The translations under genes and the position numbers were made by a program. A DNA stretch of 46,838 nt from Bryobacteraceae bacterium (GTDB taxonomy: Bacteria > Acidobacteriota > Terriglobia > Bryobacterales > Bryobacteraceae): positions 1 to 46,838 of the forward strand of contig JAICLJ010000015.1 of assembly GCA_025927575.1 (NCBI GenBank), written 5' to 3'. The notes below the pieces were generated by a model. The model saw only the letters and a list, made by a program, of their open reading frames with translations. It searched no databases and had not been told where the DNA came from. Shown here one piece after another: positions 8,893 to 17,114 of this stretch (position 1 is its first letter; the number at the start of each line of letters is the position of its first letter).

Positions 8893-10977
8893 ATGCGGCG
8901 CCGCATCGCCCTGATCTTCGCGGGTATCGTCTTCTGTGTTCTGCTCGCGCTGGTCATCTGGCAGGGTTCGTTCAATTTCGGTTCTTACGGGCCTGTTGGC
9001 CTGCAGCAGACGGTCATCACCTGGGCGGTATCGACTGTCATTTTTCTGCTGACGGTGATGCTCGGGTTCATGCTGTTCCGAACAACCGTAAAGCTGTACA
9101 TCGAGCGACGGAGCAACCGGGAAGGGTCGCGGATCCGCTCAAAGCTGATTTTGGGCGCCCTGGCTCTCACGTTGACGCCGGTGCTATTTTCGGTGCTGTT
9201 CAGCGTGTACGTGCTGAATCGGAGTCTCACGAAATGGTTCAGCCGGCCCGCGGAAAACGTCGCCATTAATCTGCATGACGTGGACCGGGCCTTTCGTTCC
9301 GAATCGCAGGAGCGCGCCGAGGCCGAGGCGGACTGGCTCAGTCTGCTGCCGCAGGTGCAGGAGGCGGTCCAGAGCGGACACATCGACAACACCTTTTTTA
9401 AGACGGCCTGCGTATCGCGGCGCATTGAATCTCTGGTTGTTAGCCGCATAGATGGCACATCGCTGACGTTGTGCAGGAACAAGGACAAGCCTTCGACACC
9501 GGTTCTCGAAGCGCACGCGGACGTCGCGGCCGCGGGCGTGAAACTGGCGTCTCTTTCGGTTCGGTCCGCGATGAGCGTCGATCTCGCCGCCAAGCAGACC
9601 GCCATCGACGCCTACCTGGAGCAGCAGAAACAGCTTGCGGGCGGGAAGAAATTTTATCAGAACGCTTACTTCCTGCTTATCTGCCTTATCACTCTGTTCG
9701 TGCTTTTTTTTGCATCGTGGCTCGCACAAATTCTTGCGCGCCAGATTATCGTTCCGATCTCCGCATTGCTGGGCGCGGCCCGCGAAGTACGTCAGGGCAA
9801 TCTGGCATATCGCATTCGCGTGAAAGCGATGGATGAACTGGCGACGCTGGTGCGCTCTTTTAATGAGATGACTAGCGATCTCGAGAGCAACGCAAAGGAG
9901 TTAGAAGCTCGCCGGCGGTTTACAGAGGCGATTCTTGAAAGCATTCCGACCGGCGTGATTTCCGTTTCAGACGACGGCCGAATTGAGCGTGTGAACCGCG
10001 CGCTTCTCGGTATTTTTCCGGGCGATGTAGTGCAGATGGCGCGCCGGCTTGACGATCTGTTTTCGCACGAAGATCTTGCCGAAATCCGCTACTTGATGAA
10101 GCGGGCCCGGCGAACGGGAGCCGCCGGGAGTCAGCTTGAAATTGCAAACGACGAAGCTGTTATGCACCTGGCCGTAACCGTGGCTTCGCTCGAGCAGCGC
10201 CGCGGGTTCGTTCTTGTCCTTGAAGACACGAGTGAACTGCTGCACGCGCAAAAATCGGCCGCCTGGCAGGAGGTCGCCCGCCGCATCGCGCACGAGATAA
10301 AGAATCCACTGACGCCGATTTCGTTATGCGCCGACCGGATCGCAAGACACTTGCTGCGCGTCAAACTGTCGCCTGAAACTCGCGCGATCCTTGACGAGTG
10401 CACCTCGACGATCCAGCAGGAGGTCCAGACGGTAAAAAGCCTGGTCGACGAGTTTTCGCAATTCTCGCGTTTTCCGGCCGCGCAACCCGCGCTTTCCGAC
10501 TTGAACGAGATCGTAGAAAGCGCGATGGCCGTATTCGCGGAACGTTTGGACGGAATCGCCGTCACACTATCGCTCGATCGGAAGCTACCTGTGGTGATGG
10601 CCGACCGGGAACAGATCAAGCGAGCGATCGTAAACCTGGTGGACAATGCGGCCGAAGCGTTGAAGGACGCGCCGGTTAAGAGTTTGCTTGTATCGACGCA
10701 GCAGAGCGGACCCGACACCGTGGAACTGATCGTAGCGGACACGGGCTGCGGCATATCCGTCACGGATAAGGAAAAGCTCTTTCTGCCGTACTTCTCGACG
10801 AAGAATCGAGGCACGGGGCTCGGACTCGCGATCGTCAGCCATATCATCGCGGAGCATCACGGGCGCGTGCGGGTGGAAGACAACCGCCCGGCCGGCGCTC
10901 GGTTCGTGGTCGAAATTCCCACACATGTAGCCATCGAGTCGGATACGCCGCCGCATGAACCGGCCGTCAGAGCGTAG
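8893..10977 (+). CDS. NtrY-like membrane histidine kinase
   Basis: This is a 694-residue inner-membrane sensor kinase. Four hydrophobic segments occur at about 5-25, 40-63, 85-108 and 258-280, with a periplasmic loop at ~110-255. A HAMP linker (~283-335), a PAS-like domain (~340-450), and the kinase core follow. The phosphorylated histidine is H467 in HEIKNPLTPI. The ATPase has the N box NLVDNAAEAL (581-590), the G1 box DTGCGI (616-621) and the G2 box GTGLGLAI (640-647). The order matches NtrY sensors. Its partner is the sigma-54-type regulator gene 157 bases downstream. The signal sensed is unknown; a role in nitrogen control is only family knowledge. Confidence 0.9.
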   Translation: MRRRIALIFAGIVFCVLLALVIWQGSFNFGSYGPVGLQQTVITWAVSTVIFLLTVMLGFMLFRTTVKLYIERRSNREGSRIRSKLILGALALTLTPVLFSVLFSVYVLNRSLTKWFSRPAENVAINLHDVDRAFRSESQERAEAEADWLSLLPQVQEAVQSGHIDNTFFKTACVSRRIESLVVSRIDGTSLTLCRNKDKPSTPVLEAHADVAAAGVKLASLSVRSAMSVDLAAKQTAIDAYLEQQKQLAGGKKFYQNAYFLLICLITLFVLFFASWLAQILARQIIVPISALLGAAREVRQGNLAYRIRVKAMDELATLVRSFNEMTSDLESNAKELEARRRFTEAILESIPTGVISVSDDGRIERVNRALLGIFPGDVVQMARRLDDLFSHEDLAEIRYLMKRARRTGAAGSQLEIANDEAVMHLAVTVASLEQRRGFVLVLEDTSELLHAQKSAAWQEVARRIAHEIKNPLTPISLCADRIARHLLRVKLSPETRAILDECTSTIQQEVQTVKSLVDEFSQFSRFPAAQPALSDLNEIVESAMAVFAERLDGIAVTLSLDRKLPVVMADREQIKRAIVNLVDNAAEALKDAPVKSLLVSTQQSGPDTVELIVADTGCGISVTDKEKLFLPYFSTKNRGTGLGLAIVSHIIAEHHGRVRVEDNRPAGARFVVEIPTHVAIESDTPPHEPAVRA

Positions 10978-11134
10978 GCTGCGATCCTGGGAGATGAGAA
11001 ATGGCGGGCGAGGCATGCCCAGCGGCTACGGGCTCCTAATTTGTTGGGTGGGGGCATTACCGCGGATTTTAAACAAATATGTTCCGCGAGACGCGCCGCA
11101 GGCCGCCGAGCAGGGAAAATCGAATTCATAGAGC

Positions 11135-12502
11135 ATGGCACTGCGAAGAACCAAAGTTCTGATTGTCGACGACGAGGCAAATATCCGCCAATCGCTGTCG
11201 GGTGTGCTGTCCGACGAGGGTTACGACTGCGGAGCAGTATCCACGGGAGAGGCCTGCCTGGAAGAATTGAACCGCGTGAGCTACGAAGCGGTGCTGCTCG
11301 ATATTTGGATGCCGGGCATCGACGGCATGGCGACGCTTGAGCGCATACACGCGATTCCGCCGGGGGACCGGCCGGTGGTGGTGATGATATCGGGCCACGG
11401 CAACATCGAGACAGCCGTAAAAGCTACGAAGCTGGGCGCGTTCGATTTCATCGAGAAACCGCTCACCATTGAAAAGGTCAGCCTGGTGCTCAAGAACGCC
11501 GTGCAGCAGCGGCGAATGGAACTCGAACTGGCGCGCTTGCGCGAGGAAGGCGGGACACCGGAAATCATCGGGGATAGCGTGCCCATGAAAGCGTTGCGGC
11601 AACAATTGAAAGTGATGGCGGCCACGAACGGACGCGTACTCATCTATGGCGAAAGCGGCACAGGGAAAGAACTGGTGGCGCACGCAATCCACAGTTCCAG
11701 CCTGCGGTCTACAGGGCCGTTCGTGGAAGTAAATTGCGCGGCGCTACCGGAGGACCTGATCGAAAGCGAACTGTTCGGACACCGCCGCTCGAAATTCGAC
11801 GGCACGCCGGATATCAAGATCGGGAAGATGCAGAAGGCCCAAGGCGGGACGTTCTTCCTGGACGAAGTCGGCGACATGAGTCTGAAGGTTCAGGCCAAGG
11901 TATTGCGCGCGCTGGACGAACACAAATTTGAACCGGTGGGCGCGTCGCAGACCATTCAAGTGGATGTGCGCGTAATAGCCGCGACGAACAAGAACCTGGA
12001 GCAGGAGATCGAGCGGGGTAATTTTCGCGAGGACCTGTTCTACCGCCTGAACGTAATCCCCTTTACCGTGCCCCCGCTGCGCGAGCACGCTGAAGATATT
12101 CCCTTACTGGCGGAGCACTTTCTTCGTGAATTCGCCACAGCTTACGGGAGGCGCCCCAAAGAATTGACCGCCGATGCCCTCGATGCCTTGAGAAATTACC
12201 ACTGGCCCGGCAATGTGCGGGAACTGCGGAACCTGATGGAACGGATCGTGATTCTGTATCCTCAGCATCGGGTCGAAGCCCGGCATCTTCCTCTTGGGAC
12301 CGCCAAGCGTGTGCCGGCGACGCGATCCTGGGATGGATTCGCCAGCCTTCATGACGTGAAGGAGGCAGCAGAACGCGAATACATTCTTCACACATTGGAA
12401 GAGACAGGCGGCAACGTCACACGCACCGCTGAATTGCTCGGCCTGGAGCGAAGCCATCTCTACCGCAAAATGAAAAGTCTCGGAATCGCGGCAAAGGAGT
12501 GA
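11135..12502 (+). CDS. NtrX-like response regulator with AAA+ and Fis-type HTH domains, GAFTGA loop lost
   Basis: This is a 455-residue cytoplasmic DNA-binding regulator, the likely partner of the NtrY-like kinase upstream. The receiver domain (1-125) has the acidic pair in VDDE, the phospho-acceptor D56 in LLDIWMP and K108 in EKPL. The AAA+ domain has Walker A GESGTGKE (172-179), Walker B FLDEVGD with D243/E244, and an arginine-finger region NFREDLFYRLNVIPF. The Fis-like helix-turn-helix occupies the C-terminus (GNVTRTAELLGLERSHLYRK). The sigma-54 contact loop normally reading GAFTGA after the ELFGH motif is here SKFDGT (residues 219-224), so it may not activate sigma-54 polymerase in the standard way. 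ATG 11135 is the only start giving an intact receiver domain. Confidence 0.9.
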   Translation: MALRRTKVLIVDDEANIRQSLSGVLSDEGYDCGAVSTGEACLEELNRVSYEAVLLDIWMPGIDGMATLERIHAIPPGDRPVVVMISGHGNIETAVKATKLGAFDFIEKPLTIEKVSLVLKNAVQQRRMELELARLREEGGTPEIIGDSVPMKALRQQLKVMAATNGRVLIYGESGTGKELVAHAIHSSSLRSTGPFVEVNCAALPEDLIESELFGHRRSKFDGTPDIKIGKMQKAQGGTFFLDEVGDMSLKVQAKVLRALDEHKFEPVGASQTIQVDVRVIAATNKNLEQEIERGNFREDLFYRLNVIPFTVPPLREHAEDIPLLAEHFLREFATAYGRRPKELTADALDALRNYHWPGNVRELRNLMERIVILYPQHRVEARHLPLGTAKRVPATRSWDGFASLHDVKEAAEREYILHTLEETGGNVTRTAELLGLERSHLYRKMKSLGIAAKE

Positions 12503-12537
12503 GCATGCTGCCGGACCGGCGGATCGTTGCGGAGCAG

Positions 12538-13113
12538 CTACCGGCGTGAGGCGGTTCTCGCGTGCGTGTGCCGTCTTTCGGCGAACTCTTCGATCATCTT
12601 GTCGATAAAAGCGGGTATGTCTTCGGGCTTGCGGCTGGTGACCAGCCCGTGATCGGTGACCACCTCTTCATCCACCCATTCCGCTCCAGCATTTGCGAGA
12701 TCGGTTCGTAGGGAGGGCCACGACGTCATACGTTTCCCGCGCACGCCGCCGGCTTCGATCAAGGTCCATGGTCCGTGACAAATCGCAGCGATTGGTTTAT
12801 CTGTTTCAACAAAGTGCCGGACGAACTTTACGGCATCGTTGTTGGCTCTCAGCTTGTCGGGATTCATGACCCCGCCGGGAAGCAACAAAGCATCGTAATG
12901 GTCCGGGTTTGCTTCGCTTAACGTCTTGTCAACGGGGATCTCCGTCCCCCAATCTTTCATATCCCACGCCCGTATTTTCCCCGATTCAGGTGAGATTACT
13001 TCAGTCGTTGCGCCGGCCTTTTCGAGCGCCTTCTTCGGCTCAACCAACTCCACCTCTTCGACTCCGATGGTCGCGAGTATCGCAACCCGCTTCCCTTGAA
13101 TATCTCTTGCCAT
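12538..13113 (-). CDS. DJ-1/PfpI family protein
   Basis: This 191-residue protein belongs to the PfpI/YhbO branch of the DJ-1 superfamily, whose members include intracellular proteases and glyoxal/protein deglycases. It has VAILATIGVEEVELVEP at the N-terminus with the conserved acidic residue, LLLPGGVMNPDKLR in the middle and the nucleophile elbow AAICHGPWTL, giving C112 and H113. Length is typical. ATG 13113 has purine-rich sequence just upstream (GGAAG close to the start and AAGGAG further away). It converges with the NtrX-like gene and is divergent from the dehydrogenase gene. A role in stress protection is plausible; the true activity cannot be read from sequence. Confidence 0.88.
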   Translation of the reverse strand: MARDIQGKRVAILATIGVEEVELVEPKKALEKAGATTEVISPESGKIRAWDMKDWGTEIPVDKTLSEANPDHYDALLLPGGVMNPDKLRANNDAVKFVRHFVETDKPIAAICHGPWTLIEAGGVRGKRMTSWPSLRTDLANAGAEWVDEEVVTDHGLVTSRKPEDIPAFIDKMIEEFAERRHTHARTASRR

Positions 13114-13404
13114 GGCTTCCTACCGGCTCCTTTCACTCATATATCCGACTGCGAATTGGCTCCTGGAGTTTCTTAAAACGGCAACTGCGGGCATCCCTTT
13201 AGCGGTGCTGAATGGTTCGATCCAGCGGGCACTGCGCTCGACCCGGCTTCTTACTCGTAACAGCGCTGCACGTCGAAGATCTCAGAAATCGTTGGAACCA
13301 GGCACATGCGGGCGCCCGGCACCCGCGTACCCGGCGATTCTGCGCACGTGAAACGTTATTGCCCCCGTATTGCTCACATAGAGCGGGCACGCAAAAAACA
13401 CAAT
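13114..13404. other. Divergent promoter region
   Basis: This 291-base gap separates the starts of the DJ-1/PfpI gene (minus) and the zinc dehydrogenase gene (plus). Open frames crossing it lack ribosome binding sites and similarity to known proteins. No operator or RNA structure was recognised. Confidence 0.4.
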
Positions 13405-14514
13405 ATGAAAGCCGTTGCGGTTTTTCCAAGCGACAAGAAGGTTGCGCTGATCGAGCATGACGAACCCGAGATCACTGCAAAGGATCAGGTCAAACTACGG
13501 ATGCTCGACGTCGGCGTGTGCGGAACCGACCGGGAGATAGTCTCGTTCGATTACGGCACTCCCCCAAAAGGCTCGCCTTACCTGATAATTGGCCACGAAT
13601 CTCTGGGTGAAGTAGTCGCAATTGGAAAACAAGTGACGAATGTGAAGACCGGCGACCTCGCCGTGCTGACAGTAAGACGTCCCTGTGCCGAGATGTGTCC
13701 GGCGTGTGCCGAGGGCCGGCAGGATTTCTGCTACACAGGCCACTACAGCGAGCGCGGCATTGTGAGGCATCACGGCTATATGACGGAATACGTCGTCGAG
13801 CATGCCGCCTACGTCAATCCGGTTCCGCCGGAGCTGCGTGACATCGGCGTTTTAACCGAGCCGCTGACAATTGCCGAGAAAGGCTACGAGGAAATCGAAA
13901 TCATTCAGCAACGTATGCCCTGGACTTGTCCGGATGAGGCGGGAAGCAGACAAACTTGCCATACGGCGCTGGTGCTGGGCGCCGGTCCTGTCGGATTACT
14001 TGGGGCCATGAAGCTGGTCATCGAAGGTTTCCGGACGTTCGTCTATTCGCGCGGCTCGGAAACCGAAAAGCCTCCACTGGTTCAGGCGATCGGCGCAACG
14101 TTTTTGTCGACTGATTCCGTGAAGCCGAAGGATTTGCCCGCGGCGTGTGGCGCGCAAATCGATGTTGTCTATGAAGCGATGGGCGCCGCGGATCTCGCTT
14201 TTGCCGTGATCCGCGAACTTGGCCGGAACGCCATTTTCGTGTTTACCGGCGTGCCTGGGCGCAAGAATCCGATACCGGTGGACACGGCGATGATTATGCG
14301 CGATATGGTTCTGAAGAATCAGCTCATCTTAGGCACCGTAAACGCAAGTCCTCTACACTTTCAAAACGCAATTGTCGACTTGGGGAAGTTTCGCGCCAAA
14401 TTCCCGCACACGGTCGCCAACCTGATTACACGCCGGTACCCGATCGAAGAATATCGACAGCCGCTGTCAAACCACGGCGGCATCAAGAATGTTATTTCAT
14501 TGAATGGTGCTTGA
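13405..14514 (+). CDS. Zinc-dependent glucose 1-dehydrogenase-like oxidoreductase
   Basis: This 369-residue enzyme belongs to the medium-chain dehydrogenase superfamily, closest by eye to archaeal-type glucose dehydrogenases. Catalytic zinc residues are C39 in GVCGTDRE and H64-E65 in GHESLGE. A four-cysteine lobe for structural zinc is present (C94, C98, C101, C109), with first spacing x3 instead of the usual x2. The Rossmann fold starts at LVLGAGPVGLLGAMKL. The C-terminal part matches the glucose-dehydrogenase C-terminal domain (GNAIFVFTGVPG-like stretch and NQLILGTVNA). ATG 13405 gives the family start MKAVAV; upstream in-frame codons only add a non-homologous tail. The 3' end overlaps the convergent sigma-factor-like gene by 18 bases. 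The expected reaction is NAD(P)-linked oxidation of an aldose. Confidence 0.87.
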   Translation: MKAVAVFPSDKKVALIEHDEPEITAKDQVKLRMLDVGVCGTDREIVSFDYGTPPKGSPYLIIGHESLGEVVAIGKQVTNVKTGDLAVLTVRRPCAEMCPACAEGRQDFCYTGHYSERGIVRHHGYMTEYVVEHAAYVNPVPPELRDIGVLTEPLTIAEKGYEEIEIIQQRMPWTCPDEAGSRQTCHTALVLGAGPVGLLGAMKLVIEGFRTFVYSRGSETEKPPLVQAIGATFLSTDSVKPKDLPAACGAQIDVVYEAMGAADLAFAVIRELGRNAIFVFTGVPGRKNPIPVDTAMIMRDMVLKNQLILGTVNASPLHFQNAIVDLGKFRAKFPHTVANLITRRYPIEEYRQPLSNHGGIKNVISLNGA

Positions 14515-15177
14515 AAGCCGCGCCGTGTCCGCTCGCAGTTGAGCGCGAACCGCTCGCACGAGCCGCAACAATAGGCTCTCGATTCCCTTTTGGGTAAGTC
14601 CGATATCCGGGATGCGGGCGATCTCTATTCCTTTGAACCCCAGCCCGTAATACAACCAAAACACCAGCAGATCGCGCTGCTGCGCCGGGCCCCTCGAGAC
14701 TTGCCGCGCGGCTGCGTAGATCTGTCCGAGCAGAATGTCACGTTCCAGCTCGCCAGGGTGGTCCTGTAACGCTGGAGTGCAATATAACTTCAACGGATCT
14801 GTGATTTGGCGCCCCCGTTTAACTGCAAAGCGCGCCTTCGCGGAGTCTCGAACAACATTCGCTGTAACGACCCTGATGTACGCATTGAAATGCTCAACAT
14901 CGCTCCATTCGAATTCACGCAGGACACGGCAATCTTCGGCACAAATCCGGACGTACGTTTCCTGGATCAGATCCTCAGCCTGCTCTGAGCCGCTAAGGTT
15001 CAGGCGGCGGCAGAGCCGCAGCACAACGGAGCGAATGAGCGGGTCGAGGCGGCGAACGAATTCCGCCCAGGCTGATGCATCACAGTCTCTTGTACAGCGC
15101 CGAACCAGAACTTGTAGATTGTGAGGATCGACTTTGATGAACGAGGGGGAAATACACGAAGGGAAGGCTCCAAGCAT
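14497..15177 (-). CDS. Sigma-70 family (ECF-like) RNA polymerase sigma factor, divergent
   Basis: This 226-residue protein resembles an ECF-type sigma factor. Residues ~25-110 match region 2: an acidic/aromatic helix (WAEFVRRLDPLIRSVVLR) followed by QAEDLIQETYVRI, the usual signature for core binding and -10 recognition. Residues ~160-220 would be region 4, but the expected helix-turn-helix is poorly conserved (LVFWLYYGLGFKGIEIA, then LTQKGIESLLLRLVRAV). The N-terminal ~17 residues look like an extension. The start is ATG 15177 without a strong ribosome binding site. No anti-sigma gene lies beside it, although a STAS-domain gene starts 190 bases away on the opposite strand. A role in a stress response is speculative. 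Confidence 0.75.
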   Translation of the reverse strand: MLGAFPSCISPSFIKVDPHNLQVLVRRCTRDCDASAWAEFVRRLDPLIRSVVLRLCRRLNLSGSEQAEDLIQETYVRICAEDCRVLREFEWSDVEHFNAYIRVVTANVVRDSAKARFAVKRGRQITDPLKLYCTPALQDHPGELERDILLGQIYAAARQVSRGPAQQRDLLVFWLYYGLGFKGIEIARIPDIGLTQKGIESLLLRLVRAVRAQLRADTARLSSTIQ

Positions 15178-15367
15178 GATTTGTCACCCGAAATGGCTTT
15201 CACCCGGTTAAGCGGATTTTGACGCTGGAAAGGGCCAAACATCGCTCCACGCCTCGCGTGTAATTCAACTCACGCTTTGACAAAAGATTGCAGTACTATC
15301 ATGTAGAATCAAACCCAAACCCCCGGCGCATGCTCATGTACACTTGAGAGCAAGGATCTTTGACGTT

Positions 15368-15727
15368 ATGGCATTTACCGCAAAAGTCAGGCACGTCGGC
15401 GATGTAGCTATCGTCGATCTCGATGGCAGGATCACCCTCGGCGAGAGCACTGGAACGTTGCGTGATACTCTGCGCGGCCTGCTGGCTCAGGGAAGCAAAG
15501 GCATCGTTCTCAACATGGCCGGCGTGGGCTATGTGGACAGCGCCGGACTCGGTGAACTTGTGGGCGTGTTCACGACCGCGAAGCATCAGGGCGGCTCGGT
15601 GAAATTGCTGAACCTGCAGAAGAAATTGAACGATTTGCTGCAGGTCACAAAACTTCACACGGTGTTTGAGTCGTTCGATAACGAACAGCAAGCTATCGAG
15701 AGTTTCGACAAAGCAGCCTCGGCCTAA
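15368..15727 (+). CDS. STAS-domain anti-sigma factor antagonist
   Basis: This small cytoplasmic protein (119 residues) is a single STAS domain of the SpoIIAA/RsbV type. Such proteins bind anti-sigma kinases in a partner-switching pathway and are regulated by serine phosphorylation. The phosphorylatable serine is S58 in VGYVDSAGLGELV. The remaining pattern (VAIVDLDGRITLGEST, GIVLNMAGV, LNLQKKLNDLL) is standard. ATG 15368 is preceded by an AAGGA sequence; the upstream in-frame start adds eight atypical residues. A TTGACA at 15277-15282 might be a -35 box, but no good -10 fits it. No anti-sigma kinase gene is nearby, so its partner must be elsewhere. Confidence 0.92.
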   Translation: MAFTAKVRHVGDVAIVDLDGRITLGESTGTLRDTLRGLLAQGSKGIVLNMAGVGYVDSAGLGELVGVFTTAKHQGGSVKLLNLQKKLNDLLQVTKLHTVFESFDNEQQAIESFDKAASA

Positions 15728-15788
15728 AATCTTTCACGCCGAATCATTGCGGCCAAGTTAACAATAGGCCTTTGCTACGCTACCGTTC

Positions 15789-17114
15789 ATGCGATTGGCA
15801 TTGCTCCTCGCCTTGTTGTGGCCGGGCATTACGGTTGCGCAAATAAGCGATAACGTTCAGATATCCACGCTCAAGAACGGAATGAAAATCCTCGTACAGG
15901 AGGATCACACCATCCCGACAGTGGCGCTGTACTTTTTCTATCGCGTGGGTTCGCGCGACGAAAGGCCGGGCATCACCGGCATTTCACACTTCTTCGAACA
16001 CATGATGTTCAACGGCTCACAACAATTCGGGCCGGGCGAATTCGACCGCCAAATGGAAATGCGCGGCGGCAATAACAACGCATACACAACCAAGGATGTG
16101 ACCGTCTATACCGACTGGTTTCCGCCGGATGCCCTGGAGTTGATGATGCGGATGGAATCCGACCGCATGGCGCATCTGGCTTTTCAGCCAAAGATCGTCG
16201 AATCCGAGCGAGGGGTGGTCTATTCCGAGCGGCGCTTGCGCGTGGATAACGATAATTTCGGGGCTTTGGAGGAACAGGTGAACGCCGCCGCGATCATCGC
16301 TCATCCTTATCACTGGCCAGTGGTCGGCTGGGCCTCGGATATTGAAGCCTGGACGATGCAAGATCTGGAGACGTACTACAAGCAGGGATACGCCCCGAAC
16401 AACTGCATCATGGTCGCCGCGGGCGACGTGAGCGCCGAGCGTGTTTTCCAGTTGGCGCAACAGAATTTTGAAGTAATTCCATCTCACGCTACTTTCGGAG
16501 AGCCGCGCACAGTCGAACCGAAACAGGAAGGTGAACGGGTCGTGCGCCTTCGCAAGGAAGCCGAACTGCCTCTTCTCATGATGGCGTTTCACATGCCGCC
16601 GACGAAGAGCCCGGACTATCAGGCGATTGAAGTGCTGCAGACTATTCTTGCCACCGGCGAGAGTTCGCGATTGTATTCGCGGCTGGTAGACAAAGAACAA
16701 GCGGCTTTGAACGCACAGGCTTTCGATGAACCTTCTCTCGACCCCTACCTGCTGGACATCGTGGTCGAACCGCGCGCGGGCGTCGATATCAGCCATGTGC
16801 GAGCGCTGGTTCTCGATGAGTTGGAAAGGATTAAGACGTTTCCGGTGCCGGAAACAGAATTGCGGAAGGCAAAGAACCTGTGGCTTGCCGCTCATTACCG
16901 CGAGTTGAAGAGCAATGCCGGACGCGCAAACATGCTCGGAACCTACGAGGTCTTCTACGGCGATTACAAAAAGCTTTATGAGGAGCCGGCCGAAGTTGAG
17001 AAAGTGACGGCCGCAGATGTTCAGCGCGTTGCTAAGCAGATACTCACTGCGGAGAATCGGACCGTTGGCATTCTAATGCCACAATCGAAGCGAATTGAGG
17101 AGTCTCGGCAATGA
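15789..17114 (+). CDS. M16 family zinc protease, catalytic subunit
   Basis: This is a secreted, probably periplasmic, pitrilysin-type metalloprotease of 441 residues. The signal peptide is MRLALLLALLWPGITVAQ. The inverted zinc motif HFFEH is at residues 67-71 in GISHFFEHMMFNG, and the third zinc ligand is E147 in GVVYSER. The second M16 lobe follows with the usual R/Y region near TILATGESSRLYSRLV. The gene is coupled to a second M16 gene by an ATGA overlap. Members of such pairs usually work as a heterodimer in which this chain supplies the active site and the other helps bind substrate, so they probably digest peptides together. Confidence 0.93.
   Translation: MRLALLLALLWPGITVAQISDNVQISTLKNGMKILVQEDHTIPTVALYFFYRVGSRDERPGITGISHFFEHMMFNGSQQFGPGEFDRQMEMRGGNNNAYTTKDVTVYTDWFPPDALELMMRMESDRMAHLAFQPKIVESERGVVYSERRLRVDNDNFGALEEQVNAAAIIAHPYHWPVVGWASDIEAWTMQDLETYYKQGYAPNNCIMVAAGDVSAERVFQLAQQNFEVIPSHATFGEPRTVEPKQEGERVVRLRKEAELPLLMMAFHMPPTKSPDYQAIEVLQTILATGESSRLYSRLVDKEQAALNAQAFDEPSLDPYLLDIVVEPRAGVDISHVRALVLDELERIKTFPVPETELRKAKNLWLAAHYRELKSNAGRANMLGTYEVFYGDYKKLYEEPAEVEKVTAADVQRVAKQILTAENRTVGILMPQSKRIEESRQ

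Noticed and set aside
15277-15309. TTGACA with TAGAAT upstream of the STAS gene
   Set aside because: The spacing is 21 bases, too long for a usual sigma-70 promoter; no better pair was found.
16017-16895. 292-codon minus-strand frame inside the M16 protease gene
   Set aside because: Mirror frame of a GC-rich gene; no signal, domain or promoter.
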